Shown here: piece after piece, positions 1 to 11,457 of the stretch
Layout: every line of letters starts with the position of its first letter
How positions within the stretch are numbered: position 1 is the stretch's first letter
From: Amylostereum areolatum
Taxonomy: Eukaryota; Basidiomycota; Agaricomycetes; Russulales; Stereaceae
DNA length: 64,000 nucleotides
Reading direction: 5' to 3'
Assembly: GCA_012932865.1 (NCBI GenBank)
Contig: SAXG01000050.1
Location: 62,001 to 126,000 of the forward strand
The notes under the pieces: generated by a model
The model's input: only the letters and a program-made list of their open reading frames with translations
What the model was told of the DNA's origin: nothing
Databases searched by the model: none
Translations under genes and position numbers: made by a program

Positions 1-1
1 G

Positions 2-2899
2 AAGTCACCTCAGGCGAGTCCGTTCTTCTTTGTGAAGAAAAAGGATGGAAAGCTACGTCCCGTACAGGACTATCGAGAATTAAACAAGGGCACTGTCAAG
101 AATGAATACCCCTTGCCACTGATCTCTGAAATTGTCGACCGCGTCAAAGGTGCAAAGATCTTCTCAAAGATGGATGTTCGCTGGGGCTACAACAATGTCC
201 GCATCAAGGAAGGCGACGAGTGGAAGGCTGCGTTCAAGACGAATCGCGGTCTCTTCGAACCTACGGTGATGTTTTTTGGGCTTATGAACTCCCCTGCAAC
301 ATTTCAGGCAATGATGAATGAACTGTTCAAGGATCTCATCGACTCGGGCAAGGTCATCATCTACATGGACGACATCTTGGTGTTCACTCGCACCATGGAC
401 GAACACCGTGCCATAGTGCGGCAGGTTCTGCAGTGTTTGCAAGACAACGACCTCTTCCTCAAACCGGAGAAATGCGTCTTTGAGCAAGACTCTGTCGAAT
501 ACCTCGGACTCATCATCTCGCACGACAAGATCGCTATGGACCCCGTCAAGGTAGCAGGTATTCAGGACTGGCCGACACCACGAACGGTCAAAGATGTGCA
601 ATCCTTCCTCGGCTTTGGCAACTTCTACCGACGTTTCATCAAGGACTTCTCCAAGGTTGCACGGCCCCTATTTGATCTGACAAAGAAGGACTGCACATGG
701 GACTGGTCGACGGACTGCCAAACTGCGTTTGACGCACTGAAAGCTGCGTTCACTTCCTCCCCCGTCTTGGTCATGCCTGACCCAAAGAAGCCTTACCTCG
801 TTGAAGTCGATGCCTCGGACTTTGCTACTGGAGGTATACTCTCGCAGAAAGGCGACGACGGTCACTGGCATCCAGTGGCGTATCTGTCCAAGGCCCTATC
901 GGAACCGGAACGGAACTACGACATCTACGACAAGGAGCTGCTTGCGATCATCCGTGCGCTTGAAGCCTGGCGCCACTACCTCGAAGGCGCCCCCGACACC
1001 GTCGAAATCTGGACAGATCACAAGAACCTGGAGCACTTCAAGACGGCACAGAAGCTGAGCCGCCGACAGGCACGTTGGGCTCTATTCCTCACTCGATTTG
1101 ACTTCGCGCTCGTTCACAAACCAGGAGTATCCCATCGCCCAGACCCAATGTCCCGACGACCTGATCACAAGCAGGGTGTTGAGAATGACAACAAGGAGCG
1201 TATCTTGCTCGACCCCAAGTACTTCCAGATACGTGCAACAAGGCCAGGAGCAGTAACCTCCCTCGGTGATGTCGAACTCCGACGACGTATCCGCGACTGC
1301 AAAACCAAGGACATCGAGGTCGTTCAAGCCCTGGACGCCATCTTACGAAACGGACCACGTACACTCGTCAAGAACCTTCAAGAGTGGAACTACGAAGAAG
1401 GCCTGGTCCTGTTTAGAGGAAAGGTATACGTCCCTGCGGATGACGGGTTGCGACACGACATTGTCAAAATGTACCATGAATCGCCCCTGGCTGGACACCC
1501 CGGTCGCTTCAAGACTTACGAGCTTGTGAGTCGTGAATATTGGTGGCCTGGCATGTCTGTCTTTGTCCGCGACTTTGTAGCAGGATGCGCAACCTGCCAG
1601 TCGACGAAGACACAGAGCAGCCGACCCCACGTCGACATGATCCCAAACGAAGTACCCGATCGACCATTTGGCGTCATCTCCACCGACTTCATCGTCGAAC
1701 TCCCTGACTGCGAAGGCTATAACGCCGTCAATGTCGTGGTCGATCGCCTCACCAAAATGGTGGTTACCACCCCATGTACAACGAAGATCACCAGCGATGG
1801 CACGGCCGACATTCTCTTCGATAAGGTATACCGACACTACGGCTTAGCAGACAAGATCATCTCGGATTGTGGACCCCAATTTGCTGGACAGGTGATGCGT
1901 ACACTCAACGAGAAGCTCGGGATCAAGTCCGCCCTCAGCACAGCGTATCACCCACAGACAGACGGCCAAACCGAACGCGAGAACCAGAACCTCGAGCAGT
2001 TTCTGCGAGTATTCTGCAACTACCGTCAAGACGACTGGGTGAAGTGGTTGCCCTTCTTCGAGTTTTCTCACAACTCTCGCACCCATGCAGCTACTGGAAA
2101 GGCTCCCTTTGAAGTCCTCTACGGCTTCCTCCCCAAGATGTACCCATCCGTAAACCCGTCCTCAAAGGTCCCTGCAGTTGAAGAACGCCTCCGTCAACTT
2201 GAAGAAGTCCGACAAGAGATCAAAGCCAGCCTTGCCCTCGCATCTGACTTAATGAAGCACTACAATGGTGACACGATCAGCAAATCGACACTGTTCGCCG
2301 TTGGAGACAAGGTCTGGCTCGAAGGGAAAAACCTGAAGACGACGAGGCCGAAAGCTAAGCTTGCTGCCAAACGATTTGGACCCTTCGAGATCGTTGACGT
2401 CATCAGCCCAGTGAACTACCGCCTGAAGCTGCCGAAGACGTGGAGAATCCACCCAGTCTTCCATGCTTCGCTGCTCACCGCATACAAGGAGACAACGGCA
2501 CATGGTCCAAACTATGAACAACCGCCGCCTGACCTCGTTGATGACGAAGAAGAATATGACGTTGAAGACATCATCGACTCGAAGCCGACCCGCAACAAGA
2601 AAGGCATACAATACCTCGTCAAGTGGGTAGGCTATCCTGACTCCGAGAATACCTGGCTCCCTCGCTCCTCGCTCTCAAAGGTCACCGACATGATCGACGC
2701 CTTCCACAAACGCCATCCAAACGCGCCCCGCCCTGTGCGTTCCCTCGGCATCTCCTTTGACGATTTTCTCGCATCTACCCTTGCAGATGACATTGCGCTC
2801 CAGGCGAAAGCGCGTCTTAAAGGGGGGGTAATGTCACGGATCGCTCCATTTCTCTCTTCGTTTGCAGACCTCGTACACGCGATGTGTCACGGCACATGA
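2..2899 (+). CDS. Ty3/gypsy Pol polyprotein: RT, RNase H, integrase, chromodomain (5' partial)
   Basis: The frame is already open at base 2, so the true start is outside; the first internal Met is at 32. Counting from that Met, reverse transcriptase holds the YMDDIL catalytic box at about residues 111-116. RNase H follows (VDASDF around residue 260). The integrase zinc-binding HHCC region lies near residues 480-530, then the DDE core (STDF, SDCGPQF, TDGQTERENQNLEQF). A C-terminal chromodomain (YDVEDIID ... YLVKWVGYP ... NTWLP) lies near residues 845-900. Chromodomain-bearing gypsy elements (chromoviruses) are common in fungi, where the domain directs integration to chromatin. No stop or frameshift is seen. 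Function: reverse transcription and integration of the element. Confidence 0.96.
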   Translation, partial: KSPQASPFFFVKKKDGKLRPVQDYRELNKGTVKNEYPLPLISEIVDRVKGAKIFSKMDVRWGYNNVRIKEGDEWKAAFKTNRGLFEPTVMFFGLMNSPATFQAMMNELFKDLIDSGKVIIYMDDILVFTRTMDEHRAIVRQVLQCLQDNDLFLKPEKCVFEQDSVEYLGLIISHDKIAMDPVKVAGIQDWPTPRTVKDVQSFLGFGNFYRRFIKDFSKVARPLFDLTKKDCTWDWSTDCQTAFDALKAAFTSSPVLVMPDPKKPYLVEVDASDFATGGILSQKGDDGHWHPVAYLSKALSEPERNYDIYDKELLAIIRALEAWRHYLEGAPDTVEIWTDHKNLEHFKTAQKLSRRQARWALFLTRFDFALVHKPGVSHRPDPMSRRPDHKQGVENDNKERILLDPKYFQIRATRPGAVTSLGDVELRRRIRDCKTKDIEVVQALDAILRNGPRTLVKNLQEWNYEEGLVLFRGKVYVPADDGLRHDIVKMYHESPLAGHPGRFKTYELVSREYWWPGMSVFVRDFVAGCATCQSTKTQSSRPHVDMIPNEVPDRPFGVISTDFIVELPDCEGYNAVNVVVDRLTKMVVTTPCTTKITSDGTADILFDKVYRHYGLADKIISDCGPQFAGQVMRTLNEKLGIKSALSTAYHPQTDGQTERENQNLEQFLRVFCNYRQDDWVKWLPFFEFSHNSRTHAATGKAPFEVLYGFLPKMYPSVNPSSKVPAVEERLRQLEEVRQEIKASLALASDLMKHYNGDTISKSTLFAVGDKVWLEGKNLKTTRPKAKLAAKRFGPFEIVDVISPVNYRLKLPKTWRIHPVFHASLLTAYKETTAHGPNYEQPPPDLVDDEEEYDVEDIIDSKPTRNKKGIQYLVKWVGYPDSENTWLPRSSLSKVTDMIDAFHKRHPNAPRPVRSLGISFDDFLASTLADDIALQAKARLKGGVMSRIAPFLSSFADLVHAMCHGT

Positions 2900-3251
2900 C
2901 TTTCCCTTGCATCACATGCTTCAACGACGTCATTGCCCGGACTTCCGAGCGGGGTTCCGCATCCTTATCTATGACATCATTGCTCCGGACCTTCATCCTC
3001 CGCCCCATGACTCCTTTCTTATTGTTCCCCCCGCTCGCACCACTATCACATCGCATCGCACCATCGTACCCACTTGTATATAAGGACAGTGTTTCTCTTC
3101 CCTTTTCCCTAGACTGTCCATCTCGTCATACGGTACTGTGGCGCACGTTGCACTACCCTAGACCCCGGCACTCTCGAATCTATTTTCTTCTCGTTCCTCC
3201 CATCGTCGCGACTTAGGCGGTTCATCGGTCTCATAAACTGCGTTTCTGACA
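2832..3251 (+). repeat. 3' LTR of the Ty3/gypsy element (420 bp)
   Basis: It begins TGTCACGG directly after the polypurine tract and ends TTTCTGACA, giving a perfect 5-bp terminal inverted repeat TGTCA/TGACA. The pol stop codon (2897-2899) lies inside the LTR, a known compact arrangement. A TATATAA box at 3077-3083 marks the U3 promoter. Confidence 0.88.
3077..3083 (+). promoter_or_regulatory. TATA box of the gypsy LTR
   Basis: TATATAA about 245 bp into the 420-bp LTR, a typical position for a U3 promoter driving the genomic RNA. Confidence 0.6.
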
Positions 3252-4276
3252 CTATGGGCAGACGAGGAGGTCGTTGTCATGTAATGGGAGGAATGCTTTC
3301 GCTTTTGGCTTTGCTAGATACAGCAGCATCGCCTGACCTACAGTCTTTTGGGGAAGCAATGGCATTGTGCGAAGCGGCGCAGTGGAGGGAAGCGTGTCAA
3401 TATGAGAAAAACGCGCTAGACAAAATGGGAACTTGGAGATTGGTGGACAGACCCAAGGATGCGAACATTATCACTTGCAAATGGGTCTTCAAGCGTAAAT
3501 CAGACACGCTATTTCATGCTCGCATGGTCGCTAGAGGCTTCAAACAGGAGTACGGCAAGGATTACACGGAAACCTTCAGCCCCGTTGCCCGGTTCGAAAC
3601 AATTCATTTCTGCCTTGTGTTGGCCGCGCAAGAAGATTGGGAAATACATGGCATGGACGTCAAGTCGGTGTTCCTGCATGGGCAACTGGAGGAAGAAATC
3701 TACATGGAGCAACCGGAAGGTTTCGTAGATCCTGCACATCCAGAGAAAGTTGTCTTACTACTGAAGGCCATCTATGGTCTTAAACAAGCTGCTAGGCAGT
3801 GGAACGCAGTAATTGATGCACTCCTAAAGGAGTTGGGCTTCGTCCGTACTTATTCGGACACGGGATTATACGTCTATTGTCGACAGGAGGGGAACACAGT
3901 CATCATTTTGATACTGTATGTCGACGACATGGCGTTAATGGGGAACTCGCTTAGCGAAATCAAGCACATCAAAAGTGCCATCACTAGTCGGTTTGAGATG
4001 ACGGACCTAGGGGAATTGTCTTCTTTCCTTGGGATTCGAATCATTCGCGACAGAAAGCAGAAGACAATTGATATAGATCAAAAGCGGAACATAGCAGAAA
4101 TGCTTGCCCATTTCGAGATGTCTGAAGCGAACCCCACTCGCACTCCCCTGCCATCTGGTCTTGTCCTTGAAAAGGCAACCGAAGACGCAGACCCGCACAC
4201 TAGGACGTACTACCAGTCTCTCATTGGCAGTCTCATGTACATTGCCATTGGTTCTCGTCCGGACATTGCGTATGCG
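3252..4276 (+). pseudogene. Ty1/copia Pol, reverse transcriptase part (split gene, left fragment)
   Basis: The frame encodes a canonical copia-type RT (RVT_2). Recognisable blocks are the ALCEAAQWREACQYE entry motif, CKWVFKRK, ARMVARGFKQ, DVKSVFLHG, the YGLKQAARQW block, the catalytic LYVDDM, and LIGSLMYIAIGSRPDIAYA at the end. The first in-frame ATG is at 3254, but this is the middle of the polyprotein, not a true start. The gypsy LTR precedes it and the hAT cuts it at 4276. The remaining RNase H part is 16.6 kb downstream, so the gene cannot be expressed as a unit. Confidence 0.93.
4269..4276. repeat. 8-bp target site duplication of the hAT element, left copy
   Basis: CGTATGCG occurs here immediately before the hAT terminus and again at 20887-20894 immediately after the other terminus. 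An 8-bp duplication is diagnostic for hAT transposases. Confidence 0.95.
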
Positions 4277-4294
4277 TAGGGAAGGACACGGGTC
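4277..4294 (+). repeat. hAT left terminal inverted repeat
   Basis: TAGGGAAGGACACGGGTC, identical to the reverse complement of 20869-20886. Confidence 0.95.
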
Positions 4295-4299
4295 CTCCC

Positions 4300-4415
4300 G
4301 CGGGTCACCAGAGCTGACCTGCACCCGACCCGTGAAAACCCGTACCCATAGGCTCGGGTACGGGTTAGATGTGGGTACAGGTCCTTCCCGCGGGTGACCC
4401 GTACCCGTACCTCAT
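4300..4415. repeat. hAT left subterminal repeats (GGGTACGGGT family)
   Basis: Short copies of ACCCGTACCC/GGGTACGGGT occur in both orientations beside the left end. Related GGGT-CGGGT units occur inside the right end (20809-20868). Such arrays are usually transposase-binding sites in hAT elements. Confidence 0.7.
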
Positions 4416-6638
4416 CGGAGACACTCAGAAGGCATTACAAGTGGAATTGTCAAGGTAACATATAGTGATATGTAGGTAGATGATGTATACTACTTGTCAC
4501 GGTCACTTTCATAGCCAAGAATGGTGTCAAACCTTTCATCCATCTCCACATCAGATCCCTCATCATCAAGCTCAGGCAGCCGTGCGACTGCCTTGGAATC
4601 ATCATCATGAATCAAACCCAAACGGCTCCAAGTGTCCAAACAAAGCAAGGCACGGGTGCTTTGAGCGGAGAGCCGGCTGCGTACGTGGCTGAGAAGAAGG
4701 CGTCCCCGGCTGAAGACACGCTCAACCGCGACAGATGTAGCTTGATACACTATAAGGTCAGTGAAAAAAAAAAGAGGTTACTTGGACGTACCAGGTATAG
4801 TCAAGTAATCAAGAGCCATGCGCGAGAGACAAGGATACTGCCTGTGATGCTCATACCACCAACAAATTGGGTCGTCTACCATCTCAGGATCAGTGCTGAG
4901 ATAGACATCCAGCTCATCGTGAGACTGCTTTGATGGTGCGAGGGCTGGGAGAGTATCAAATATGTTTATGTTGTCATCATTGATGTCCTGTACACGCCTT
5001 GTCAAGTGACAAAGAGAGGCCCTGTGCACAACATAAATGTACCATTGCATCATGATCCTGAACAACCTCCACCTCATCATCACTGCCATCTCCGAATTGT
5101 CCTCGGTATGAGCGGTCATACTCCGCTCGCACGATGTCTCAAGCAGTGTTGATCCAGTCCATCTCCCAGCCGGCGTCCTTGAAGTACGAAAGTTTGTATC
5201 GTGGGTGAAGAACTGTTGTAAAATTGTTATTGCCTTGAAAGGAACCAATAGAACAGCCATAGACGTACCCATTGCGACACGATATACCTCAGACTGGTCA
5301 GTTTTATTGTAGTATCGGTTGAGGGTCTTTCGAGCTTGACCAAGTGCAACACGGATAGCCGGCAGGTACTTGGTTGTATCAAGACTCCGAGTTGCGAGCT
5401 GCTCGTCGATAAAATCCATGACAGGGATTACGGCAGCCAGCTGATGTTCATCACGCGAAAATTTCAGAGTAGCATCCTTGAAGATCTGAAGTACACGTCA
5501 GAGGGGCAGAAGGCATAAAGAATTTGAGCCATTCATACCTTGAGTACATCCCGAAGTTGTCGAACTAGCTTCCACTCGTCGTTCAAGAGTTCGTAGGTCC
5601 GCAACCCTCCTTCCTTCTTCTCGCACATCTTATCAATCGCGGGACGGTACCGAAGCGCGAAGTCGAGCATGTTGAACATTGAGTTCCAGCGTGTTGTGAC
5701 ATCACGCGGCATGATGCGCTCACCCAGACCGGCTTCAGATAGAACAGTCTTCCAAAGGGGCAGCAGGATGGTGGTGGAGTGGACAACCGCATACGCGAAC
5801 TTGCGGAGCTGGGAGAATAGTTAGCAAGCTAGGATCATGCCTCAGGGAACATAGCACAATACTCACTTTAACCAGTACCAGCCGAATGGGACGGACCGCC
5901 TGATCATGGTCGTCACGCTCCTCATCGCTCATCTCTGCCAACTCGTCAATCCAACCGTCAATGTCGTCATCTTCCGCATTGTCATCCGTTTCGTTACGCG
6001 TGGCCAACTCCTCAGCTTCGAGGTCCTCGCCAAGTTTCTCAAGTTCCTCGTCCAAGCTAGTGATGGCTTCGTCACCCTTCTTCTTTGGCAGGTCGAACTC
6101 ACGAAGGATTGTTTTGCAAACAAGGTTGACGATGTGGGAAAAGCAGCGCATTTGGTTAGCAGCTCCCGGGAAATTGGAAAGGAGGGTGGCCAGGGTGAGG
6201 ATCATGGTGTCGTTGTTTGTCGCATTGTCACATGTGATGCTCAGAATCTATTCTCGTATTAGATGGCTAGATAGTGTCACAGTAATGGTTAGACGTACCT
6301 TATCGGCGAGCCCAAACTCCGCAAGGATTTCCGCAAATGCGTCTGCGAGGTGGACACCGGAGTGTGACTTTGCGAGGTCAGAAAACACGACTAATATGTG
6401 ACGGAAGGACCGAACGTACCTTTGGAAGCTCCACAACGTCTAGCAGCATGGTGATAGGGACTCCGTCATGCTCGAAGTGAACCGTAATTGCAATGAAAGC
6501 CCTGTGGTTGGGAGATGACCACACGTCGGTCGAGAAGTTGAGTTTTCCTTCGTATTCCTGGCTATACGTATTAGCAAGTTAACCTTCACCCGAACCAAGG
6601 AAGTCCTACCTGTAGCATGCGGGCAATCCTTCGCCGTG

Positions 6639-6644
6639 TGCGTG
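6639..6644. repeat. 6-bp target site duplication of the nested element, left copy
   Basis: TGCGTG here and at 15788-15793 flank the nested element. Removing the element plus one copy rejoins the hAT exon in frame through FARTRRRIARML. Confidence 0.93.
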
Positions 6645-6669
6645 TATGGCAAATATACTGTCCAAAAAA
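6645..6669 (+). repeat. Left TIR of the nested element
   Basis: It starts TATGG and shares about 18 of 25 positions with the right TIR (TATGG, ATAT, GTC and an A-run at the same spacing). Confidence 0.8.
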
Positions 6670-6672
6670 TCA

Positions 6673-6915
6673 TACCGCGTAACTTGCATGCATCAAACGT
6701 AACTTACCTCCCGACGCAACTTTCCCACGTAACTTACCATGCACCGAATGTAACTTACCTCTCACCGTACCCGCAGACGCAACTTACTTCCATTGATGTA
6801 ACTTATCTTCCGCCACTTCCGAGTCCGCGTTGCACCTTGAATCTTGAAGCTTGAACGCTTGCCAAACAAAACGGTAACTTGCACGCAGGCCTCGACTTGC
6901 AGTAACTTGTACCGT
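6673..6915. repeat. Left subterminal G(T/C)AACTT repeat array
   Basis: At least eight copies of CGTAACTTAC, TGTAACTTA or CGCAACTT occur at roughly 20-bp spacing. The same motif occurs inverted near the right end (15688-15745). They are probably transposase-binding sites. Confidence 0.75.
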
Positions 6916-7202
6916 AAGTTCTTGAATCCGACGCAACTTCCCCATAAGGACAACTCTGCAAAACACAGTTGTTGCTACGTGCACACCATGATCTCGGGGG
7001 CTTGGGACTTGTACTCAAGAGTGCCTTGGCCCTGGCCATAAATTTTCATTGAGCTGGTTCTCTTGTGGCTTAGCTCTCACCATTGTGCCCTTTCTCCTGG
7101 TGCGGCTACCAAAGCAGAGTCCATTCAAAAAGGTGAGTGAGCGGCTGCTCTGACAACCTTCGGAGTACCGATTGAAATCATATCGCCGGTCTGTACAGTG
7201 TA

Positions 7203-8982
7203 ATGTCGACCTCCAGCGACGAATCAGACGGCAGCAACTCAGAGGCGGCCTCAGGCTCTGAGTGGTCCTCGTCCCATGCTTCTGCCGCTCCGTCCCCAGG
7301 ATCGCCGGATCTATCGCATCCTAATGACAAATCTGGAGGTGGGAACGTACAGGCCTTCCTTTTCGAGTCTCGCAAAATATGCATGGAGGCGCGCTTCATC
7401 CTCACCTCCCTCCCTAACACCGAACGTACGGCCGTGGAGCGCATATGTCTCCAGCTGGACGCGATAAGTCGGATTCTTCTCGGTTTGAACGATCCCATTC
7501 TTACCGATGACGACATCGACACTCTCCTTGAAGACGTGCTTATGCTCCTCAACCCTCTAGAAGATTACCTCGATTCTCCCACCTCAATCAACACTCTCCA
7601 CATTCCCCGGGTAGCGACAGGAAAACGCGGCCGTCCTGCCTATAATCTGGATTTGGATCGCGCGCGGGCTTTGCACGACCTTGGAATATCATGGGCGGAT
7701 GTCGCAAAGTCAATGGGCGTACAACGACAGACCTTGTTCAACCATCTCAAGGCAAAGGGTCTCTCGTCCTCGCGGCCTGCATTCACAGATATCGAGGACG
7801 ATGATCTAGATGAGGTAGTCGCCGAACTATCTCTTCTCCATCCTTTTGAAGGGTCGGTTCTTATGCGAGGATACCTTCTGGCACGGGATATCAACGTCTC
7901 CATCACTCGTGTGCAGGAGAGCTTGCGTCGCGTTGATCCATTCGGTGTTCTTACCCGGTGCGTCCTCTTTCGTTGGAAGTAATCCGGGGGTCTGACAAAT
8001 GTGCGTTTGACTGCTAGTTGGTCCGGAATCATCAAGCGTTGCGTCTACCGTGTACGTGGTTCAAACGCCCTTTGGCATATGGATGGAAATGAGAAGCTCC
8101 GCCCTTGGGGATTTTACGTCCATGGTTGCATCGACGGCCACTCTCGACTGGCTATCTATCTGCAGTGTCACGCAAACAAGCGGTCAAAGACTGTCCAGGA
8201 CATATTCATCCGCTCCGGCATCAGTGAATTTGGCTGGCCGAGTCGAGTACGAGGGGATTTTGGCACGGAAAACAATCTTGTCGAGGTGCTCATGGTTCAG
8301 CGATGGGGTGAGGGGCATCGGGCGTATTTGTGAGGCCGGTAAGCTGTCGATTGTTCGTGATTGTTCAAGGATGCAAACATTTACCTGTAGATCTATTCAC
8401 AACGTTCGAATCGAGCGTTTGTGGAGGGACGTCCGCAAGGGAACCTTGGAGACATACCGACAAATATTCATGGATCTAGAAGAGTGCGGGATGCTGGACA
8501 TGGAGGATGCGGCGCATCGCGATTGCCTCGTCCTCGTATTTCTCCCACGCATCCAGGCATCTTTAGACCGCACCCGCGATGCGTGGAGCCTTCACCGAAT
8601 CCGTACCGCCGGGAATCGCACCCCAATCGCACTCTTTGAGCTTAGCAGGGAAACCGCGATCAACCGTGGATACTGGACAGGGGATCCTGGTGACCCTATC
8701 GATATCGCATCCGACCCACTCTATGGAATCGATTTAGATGCCCCAGCGCCGCCTAGAAATCCTGACGAAGACCCTTCCGAAACGCGGCAAGACGATGACA
8801 TCGACGAGGATGACCTAGACGAAGCACGGGAGCTTTTACAAGACATGGACTTGAAAGCGGACGATGGTAATTGGGGGATAAATGTTTATTGCCAGGCAGT
8901 CACTTTGCTCAAATCTCGGGTCCCATCGCAGCCCGATAATGTAGTAGACTCAGACACAGATTCATCTTCTGTGTCTTTATGA
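7203..8982 (+). CDS. HTH plus DDE integrase-core transposase of the nested element (552 aa)
   Basis: There are three exons: 7203-7957, 8018-8329 and 8391-8982. The introns of 60 and 61 bp are GT-AG, and the spliced length is exactly 553 codons including the stop. An acidic, Ser-rich N-terminus is followed by a helix-turn-helix region (LHDLGISWADVAKSMGVQRQ, near residues 155-190). Next come a conserved link (ESLRRVDPFG) and an integrase core. The likely catalytic triad is D274 (WHMDGN), D332 (RGDFGTENN) and E364 (HNVRIERLW); 31 residues separate the last two. The same layout is known in integrase-core genes abundant in agarics and fish. The C-terminus is acidic. The gene reads cleanly, so the enzyme could be active. 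Confidence 0.88.
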
Positions 8983-9302
8983 TTCCAGATATGGTTGTCC
9001 GTTTGTCGGAATATTATTCGCATAGAGATTTTTGTATACATCCCTAGAGATTTTTTTCAAACTCACAATGTAACCACCCCATAGATATATATATTGGTGT
9101 CTGTACAGGCGAGATTGGTCCAGGATAGATATTTCAGGGGGTTGCGCGGGGGACGCACCCCTAGATATTTTTGCGAGTCCTCCTTCAAGTCGATTTTGCC
9201 AAAGTCGTGATTCCCACGCTTACGTTCCTCATTTGTAACCCCACTTCATTTCATTTGTAGCTAAGTACCTACTAGTACAATGCTACAGTACACTACAAAC
9301 TC
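8983..9302. other. Intergenic region inside the nested element
   Basis: An AT-rich gap between two convergent genes, with two similar CTAGAGATTTTT/CTAGATATTTTT stretches. No gene is seen; it probably holds both 3' ends. Confidence 0.5.
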
Positions 9303-10765
9303 GTACTCAACCTACCCTCCCTCCGTCCCTCCAATGCTTCCAAAATCGCCCAGACACGTATGACGTACGTGCACGCTTGATCACCCTTTTGTGCCGTTGC
9401 TCCATTGTTGTGAGCTGATAGCATCACCTCCACCTCGGAATCGCTCCCGCTCCCGCATCGGGAGACTCGTTCGTACCCCACTGCGAAAAACACTCTGGCG
9501 ACATGTAGCAGGCAGTCGGAAGAATGGGGGTCAGGAGAGAGACGCACAGTTGAAAGTGGCCTCGACACGGTAACGGCGACGGGTCGTCCACGGTGTTTGT
9601 TCAACTCCGTTACACCACCGCACGGTCCTGCGTCAATTATTCTGTGCTTTGGAGCGCACGCGGGACCCTTGCCATCGCCGCTGGGACCGCCTTCCACACC
9701 TTTGAAGGCATTCACCCTGAGTCCTCCCCCCGGCGCACTTGACAAGGTCAGGAAGATGCCTGTCATGTGGGAAGGTGCGAGCAGCGCCTTTATTGTATGC
9801 GCTATGCGCTCCGCTGATCTCGTCTGCGCAGAGATGGTGCTCGACTACAACGTCACGTCACCACGCTCTCGAACGAGACGATTGTCATGTATGTTTCCCC
9901 ACGCTCCCTCGTTTGACGTCCGCCCTGAAGCCCTGTCCCGGACGTAGATATCCTTCGCCAACACGGCCGCGGTCGTCGTCCCCCCGTCAGACCCTTGGGA
10001 TCTCCCGAGTGCCGCCGGGACCGCGCGACGGAGACATCCTGTGGACGAAGGCGCGCAGACGCACGGACGGGTGCAGTCATGGATAGCCTGCATCTCCCAT
10101 GTTCGGGTGCGGTGACGCAGATGGGTTTCCCGCCCTCACGTCCCCCGCGCTGCCCCAGCCGTCCCCGCGCGGAAAGCCCACCTTGCTCCCAAAGCTGGGC
10201 TCCTCGACGCCTGCACTTTGGAGTCCCCTCATTTGCAACGACGAGCTCCCCCTGCAGAGGTCTTGAAAATGGTGGAGCCGCTGGCAAAGGCGCGAAAAAA
10301 GGTGGGCGTACCTCGTGCACGCAGCGTGGGGGTCAGTGTGGGGCGGGTACGGGCGGGTACGGTGGCGGCCAAGGGGAGAAGAGGCCCCTTCGTTTTCGTC
10401 CTCGAAGGCGTTGGCGTCGACCTCGAACGCGTGTTCGTCTGGATCGTCGTCCGACAGAACCGCAAGAGGAATCCTGGGGAACGACTTAGCCTCCCAAAAG
10501 TCGGGCGTCCTGAGAAGAGTGGAGAACTTTCCGCCCTCGTCGATGAAGACAAAGATGTTCTCATTGCCCTCCAACATATTCTCGTCACCCTCGACCTCGT
10601 CTTCGTCCTGGGCTTAAACATAGCTGGGCGAGCACGTTTGCGGTGGCGGCACACTGTCGTTGCCATCCATTTCCGTTGCGAGAAGCGAGACTCACCTAGA
10701 AGTTCGTTCAGAGCCCGGTTCTGTTCGACGCGCACACAGAGGTGGTGATCGCTGCTGCAGGCCAT
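9303..10765 (-). CDS. Uncharacterised multi-exon gene inside the nested element
   Basis: I do not recognise this protein. A start at 10765 gives MACSSDHHLCVRVEQNRALN, then a GTGAGT donor. The next exon (from about 10613 downward) encodes an acidic stretch followed by ENIFVFIDEGGKFSTLLRTP and an Asp/Glu-rich tail. A further exon below about 9835 reads SAERIAHTIKALLAPSHMTG, then a Gly-rich stretch, and ends near 9303 with IRVWAILEALEGRREG. Middle exon junctions (9850-10400) are not resolved, because several frames are open in this GC-rich DNA. It lies tail-to-tail with the transposase gene and within the element's ends, so I infer it is element-borne. Confidence 0.45.
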
Positions 10766-11457
10766 CCAGCTTGTGTCCCTTACACAGGTGGAGAAGTGGA
10801 GAAGGACACAGGCTGAGAAGAGTATGCGCGCGCGGGTGGTGGGGATTCAATGCAGTTGATCTTCTGCGCGAACGGACGGATATGGCGAGGAGGATTCACT
10901 TGTGAGGGTTGTAATGATAAAAAAAGAGATTGGCAGGGCACGGAGTGCGGTGGTATGGTGGTATAGAGTGAAGTATGAGTGGTGGAGTCACATGACCTGC
11001 AGTGGGGGCTCTGAGCCCGGCACACCCAGCATTATTTTGTTAATACAATTTTGCTCAACTTATTTTTGTCTGATAGCATGGTCCTAGATAGTCCTAAATC
11101 TGCAATTTTGAGCCTATTGGACCAGATTAAGCGACCTTTGTAATCCATATCAGTCCAGTGCCCTCTAGTGCACACTTACATAAGCGGATGCGTGTCCTCT
11201 CTCATGCACTGACTCCAGAGTCTGCTACTTGTTGAGAGTCCTTCTCTCACCTTCTTCTTGAGAGCAAATAACAATACTGTGATTCATTGACCTTTAGCAT
11301 ACTATAGCTACCTTGTCTATGCCATAATGAGAGCCACTTTTACGAATAAACCCGTGACAATAAACATTTTTAGCTACGATGACGATGCGGGGCTCTCAAG
11401 TTCAACGCCTTTGCGATTTCCTCACATACTGCTGCCCAATGGCCCGTGCGAGCGACC
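10766..11457. other. Intergenic region inside the nested element
   Basis: This stretch is AT-richer than its flanks. It should hold the promoter of the minus gene starting at 10765 and the 3' end of the gene ending at 11458. No coding signal is seen. Confidence 0.45.

Larger units (their letters stand above)
1..3251 (+). mobile_element. Ty3/gypsy (chromovirus-type) LTR retrotransposon, 5' truncated by the window edge
   Basis: The element comprises the 3' part of a pol polyprotein, a polypurine tract (AAAGGGGGGGTAA, about 2819-2831) and a complete 3' LTR. The gag/protease part and the 5' LTR lie left of the window. The pol frame is uninterrupted for more than 950 codons, so this copy looks young. 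Its right end abuts copia pol sequence at 3252, so I infer that it inserted into the copia element. The expected target duplication would start with CTATG (3252-3256), but its left partner is outside the window. Confidence 0.93.

Noticed and set aside
164..2611. Minus-strand and alternate-frame open frames over the gypsy pol region
   Set aside because: They are shadows of a strongly conserved pol frame and have no motifs of their own.
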